Source: Paenisporosarcina sp. HGH0030
GTDB lineage: Bacteria; Bacillota; Bacilli; Bacillales_A; Planococcaceae
Direction: 5' to 3'
DNA length: 64,000 nucleotides
Assembly (NCBI RefSeq): GCF_000411295.1
Contig: NZ_KE150422.1
Location: 311,126 to 375,125, forward strand
Shown: piece after piece, positions 61,848 through 64,000 of the stretch
Layout of the letters: each line of letters begins with the position of its first letter
How positions within the stretch are numbered: the first letter of the stretch is position 1
Translations under genes and position numbers: made by a program
Notes under the pieces: model-generated
The model's input: the letters and a program-made list of their open reading frames with translations, nothing else
Database searches by the model: none
What the model was told of the DNA's origin: nothing

Positions 61848-61901
61848 CCAGGTAGACAGTATCACACTCCAGGTAGACAGAATTCCTCTCCAGGTTGTAC
61901 A
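61848..61901. repeat. Tandem array with 21-bp period (array C)
   Basis: CCAGGTAGACAG begins at 61848 and 61869, and the variant CCAGGTTGTACA at 61890, exactly 21 bases apart. Its reverse complement carries the same core as array A (TTTTGTACAACC and CTGTCTACCTGG). It lies between two convergent genes. Confidence 0.75.
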
Positions 61902-61977
61902 AAATTAGGTTATCCGTACTTTAAAACAAAGAAGTTAGGTCGTGAATACTTTGAAAAGCTATAATTCGCAGTACATG

Positions 61978-62493
61978 CTAAATATCAGACAACACGATCA
62001 ACGTTGCCAACACATGTTCAAGAAAATCCTCTAGCTCCCCCATATGCTCTTCATTGATTTTATGATTAAATGGCAATTCAATTTTGTTCAAGTAACTTGA
62101 CGCTTCCTGTCCATACTCAAAACTCAATGTTTGTTTTACTTTCTGATCTGGTTCCCATATACCATGCAAAGCTTGCTCGATCTTCATGCACTGCTCGGAT
62201 ACTTGTTGAACACGTTTATGAAACCTTAATACGAGGGAACACCCTGGACTTGTATCAGGCTTCTCCAAAATCTCAGCAGCTAACTCTTCCAAAGAAGCTT
62301 CCAAAACAATTTCCGCTGTCACTTCAGGTTGACCGACCAATGTAAATTGGATGGCAAAATATCTACCCATAACGGAGAAATCCATTCGATCGACCCGGTT
62401 TGTAATGTCAATTTTACGTTCGATCGTATCCAGGTCGTACACCTGATTTTCAAATGCGACTTTTAAGTTCTCGAAAACGGTTGGATCATACAT
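61978..62493 (-). CDS. Hypothetical 171-residue protein
   Basis: This is a soluble acidic protein with no known motif. Pieces such as YDPTVFENLKVAFENQVYDLD and GYFAIQF-like GRYFAIQFTLVGQPEVTAEIVLEAS suggest an alpha/beta fold. AGGTGTCC precedes the ATG. I do not recognise it. Confidence 0.55.
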   Translation of the reverse strand: MYDPTVFENLKVAFENQVYDLDTIERKIDITNRVDRMDFSVMGRYFAIQFTLVGQPEVTAEIVLEASLEELAAEILEKPDTSPGCSLVLRFHKRVQQVSEQCMKIEQALHGIWEPDQKVKQTLSFEYGQEASSYLNKIELPFNHKINEEHMGELEDFLEHVLATLIVLSDI

Positions 62494-62602
62494 TTGGACA
62501 CCTCCGAGTTTTGTGATGTGTAGTTAAAGATTCTGATTTCTGTTCTGCAATTACAGCAGATGTTGATATTGCCAAATACGTTCATTGGTCTTTGATATTT
62601 CA

Positions 62603-63133
62603 TCAGTTTACGTTTCCAATAAACCAAATGGAGTCTCTTTCAAAAGATTCATCATTTCCCTCGAATCCTTTAACTTCTAATCCATCAGGTATATGCAGAC
62701 CCCATTCATTTTGAAGATACTGGACATTAGTAGAGGGTGAGAATACTTTATTGAATTCGCCGTTATGATTTAATCCTGCATAAAAACTTTCTAATCCTGC
62801 TTGAGTGTAACCGACCATAACCAAGACTCGATATAAATCTGGTATCGGTAGAAAACAGATGATTCTATATTCCTTTTCTTTTTCTGTTTTCAAATCATGC
62901 AATGCTTTAACAAAGTTAATAATCATTTGTAAGAACTCTCTTTTTTGGGATTTAGGAAACTTACTGTAATCCCCAAAATCTTCGTATATATCATCAAAAC
63001 TATAGGATCTACATCCAAGATACGAAGGGCTTAAGTCTGGTGGGACTGGTAGCGTTTGTGACCATTCTTCAATATTGTTTCTAAAATTACGGAACTTCCT
63101 TGTTTTTCCACGCACTTTCTTTTCTCTTATCAT
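62603..63133 (-). CDS. Hypothetical protein, possibly DUF3916
   Basis: A 176-residue soluble protein with a basic N-terminus (REKKVRGKTRKFRNFRNNIEEW) and a core of KREFLQMIINFVKALHDLKTEKEKEYRIICFLPIPDLY. The order and wording recall DUF3916 proteins of Bacillus, but this is from memory. Function is unknown. Confidence 0.5.
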   Translation of the reverse strand: MIREKKVRGKTRKFRNFRNNIEEWSQTLPVPPDLSPSYLGCRSYSFDDIYEDFGDYSKFPKSQKREFLQMIINFVKALHDLKTEKEKEYRIICFLPIPDLYRVLVMVGYTQAGLESFYAGLNHNGEFNKVFSPSTNVQYLQNEWGLHIPDGLEVKGFEGNDESFERDSIWFIGNVN

Positions 63134-63186
63134 CTTTAATGAAACACCTCTATTTTCTGTCTTGCTTCTTAAGCAGTATCAATCCC

Positions 63187-63687
63187 CTATAACGTTTTCT
63201 GATTGAAATGATCTAACGCTACATTGACCGAATACATGTCGTGAATGTTATTTTCCAGACAGTACTGGATGACTAGATCAAAGACATTGCTATCTGATAA
63301 TGAGTATCCTGCAGCACTCAAAAGCTCATCAGTGTCATCGCTATCGAGCTGCAATGCCAAAGCAAGCGAAATGGTTGTATTTTTACTTGGACGATAGTCA
63401 GGATTGGAGCGAATCTTCGAAAACAGTTTGCGATCGATTCCCGCTTTTTTGTAAATATCGACATCACTCACCCCGGCATTATCAATCAAGCGAAATAACA
63501 CTTGATTCAATGTAGGCTTGCGATGATTTTTTATATAGTCCTCCAAATCAATCGTGATATTTTCCGATTGTAGGCAGTACTCCAAATCCACTTGAGACTC
63601 TAATGTCATGGTCATTATCTCGTTATGTAAATGATTCTGTATGTACTCTTCTATTTCAATAAAAATGTGCTGATTGAGCAAAAACAT
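63187..63687 (-). CDS. Helical protein paired with a VWA gene
   Basis: The 166-residue protein has a region DVDIYKKAGIDRKLFSKIRSNPDYRPSKNTTISLALALQL (about 73-112) that reads like a short HTH-like or TPR-type helical domain and is found next to macro-domain and VWA proteins in other Firmicutes. It has no known enzyme motif. The ATG at 63687 has AGGAGG three bases upstream; a TTG two codons later is also possible. It diverges from the VWA gene at the window edge. Confidence 0.6.
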   Translation of the reverse strand: MFLLNQHIFIEIEEYIQNHLHNEIMTMTLESQVDLEYCLQSENITIDLEDYIKNHRKPTLNQVLFRLIDNAGVSDVDIYKKAGIDRKLFSKIRSNPDYRPSKNTTISLALALQLDSDDTDELLSAAGYSLSDSNVFDLVIQYCLENNIHDMYSVNVALDHFNQKTL

Positions 63688-63778
63688 CCGCCTCCTAAAA
63701 TGTCGCTTTGCAGGCGACCAAATCATTTTAAAAACTGGTTATGATTATCTTACCAACAAACGAAAGAGGATGATGACT

Positions 63779-64000
63779 TTGAATTACAATCGTACAGAAA
63801 TTATTTTCTTGCTTGATCGAAGCGGATCTATGTCTGGACTTGAAAGTGATACTATCGGTGGTTTTAATGCGTTTATTGAAAAGCAATGCCAACTTGAAGG
63901 GAAAGTATCACTCACGACAGTCCTGTTTGACGATCAATACGAAATACTATGGGACGGCATCAATGCGGCTGGAGCAAAGATAACGCATGATGATTATTAT
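63779..64000 (+). CDS. VWA-domain protein, N-terminal part (runs off the window)
   Basis: The partial product begins near-directly with a VWA fold and the metal site LLDRSGSMSG (D-x-S-x-S). It resembles TerY-like or small VWA regulatory proteins. The TTG at 63779 has AAAGAGG nine bases upstream; two ATG codons just before it are too close to that site. The rest lies beyond the window. Confidence 0.72.
   Translation, partial: MNYNRTEIIFLLDRSGSMSGLESDTIGGFNAFIEKQCQLEGKVSLTTVLFDDQYEILWDGINAAGAKITHDDYY

Overview
The window looks like chromosome of a low-GC, endospore-forming Firmicute, most likely a Planococcaceae relative (Sporosarcina, Paenisporosarcina or Psychrobacillus type). Support for this comes from small acid-soluble spore proteins (gamma-type and Tlp), a LytH-like spore peptidase, the prkA-yhbH-spoVR set, an Sda checkpoint peptide behind DnaA boxes, RsbR and KinA-like signalling genes, AGGAGG ribosome sites with many TTG/GTG starts, and intrinsic rho-independent terminators. 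No rRNA, tRNA, complete IS element, CRISPR array or prophage was seen.

Layout. 1-2.1 kb: a ribA-ribD-HAD phosphatase set behind a consensus promoter carrying an HxlR/YodB-like operator. 2.2-6.8 kb: a Tet(M)-like ribosome protection GTPase run with a methyltransferase and two small genes, then spore proteins and an SRPBCC gene with a fragment of a second one. 6.9-9.9 kb: glnQ-glnH-glnM-glnP glutamine/glutamate importer. 10-18 kb: D-serine ammonia-lyase, LytH-like peptidase, a C26 amidotransferase, decayed genes (one of the CtaG family), a membrane pair, two MITE-like repeats, an AAC(6')-like acetyltransferase and sda. 18-25 kb: the prkA-yhbH-spoVR region and a PAP2/haloperoxidase-like protein. 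25-37 kb: RsbR paralogue, a divergent SgrR-like regulator/MFS pair, a YdhK-like lipoprotein under a CsoR-like operator, a SurA_N lipoprotein, acetyltransferases, a sensor kinase, a MarR-nitroreductase-monooxygenase operon and a patatin. 37-40.6 kb: thiamine salvage operon tenA-thiM-thiD-thiE under two tandem TPP riboswitches, each with its own terminator. 40.6-49.3 kb: accessory genes (TmrB-like, erythromycin esterase-like, Nudix, kinase, small membrane or SinI-like peptides) and an EAL plus GGDEF pair. 49.5-55 kb: one 1835-residue secreted lamin-tail/phosphoesterase/SLH protein. 55.3-61.8 kb: acetyltransferases, cupin, VOC protein, amidase, MFS exporter. 61.9-64 kb: unknown genes and the start of a VWA gene at the edge.

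The most unusual signals are three intergenic tandem arrays that all have an exact 21-bp period (29.45, 37.25 and 61.85 kb; the first and last share a core sequence), the ribA-ribD-phosphatase mini-operon with its stress-type operator, the tandem TPP riboswitches, and several very small genes and gene remnants (nucleotidase start, sda, a SinI-like peptide, a 54-residue membrane peptide, remnants of CtaG, AHSA1 and alpha/beta-hydrolase genes). No complete new multi-gene system could be demonstrated from sequence alone.
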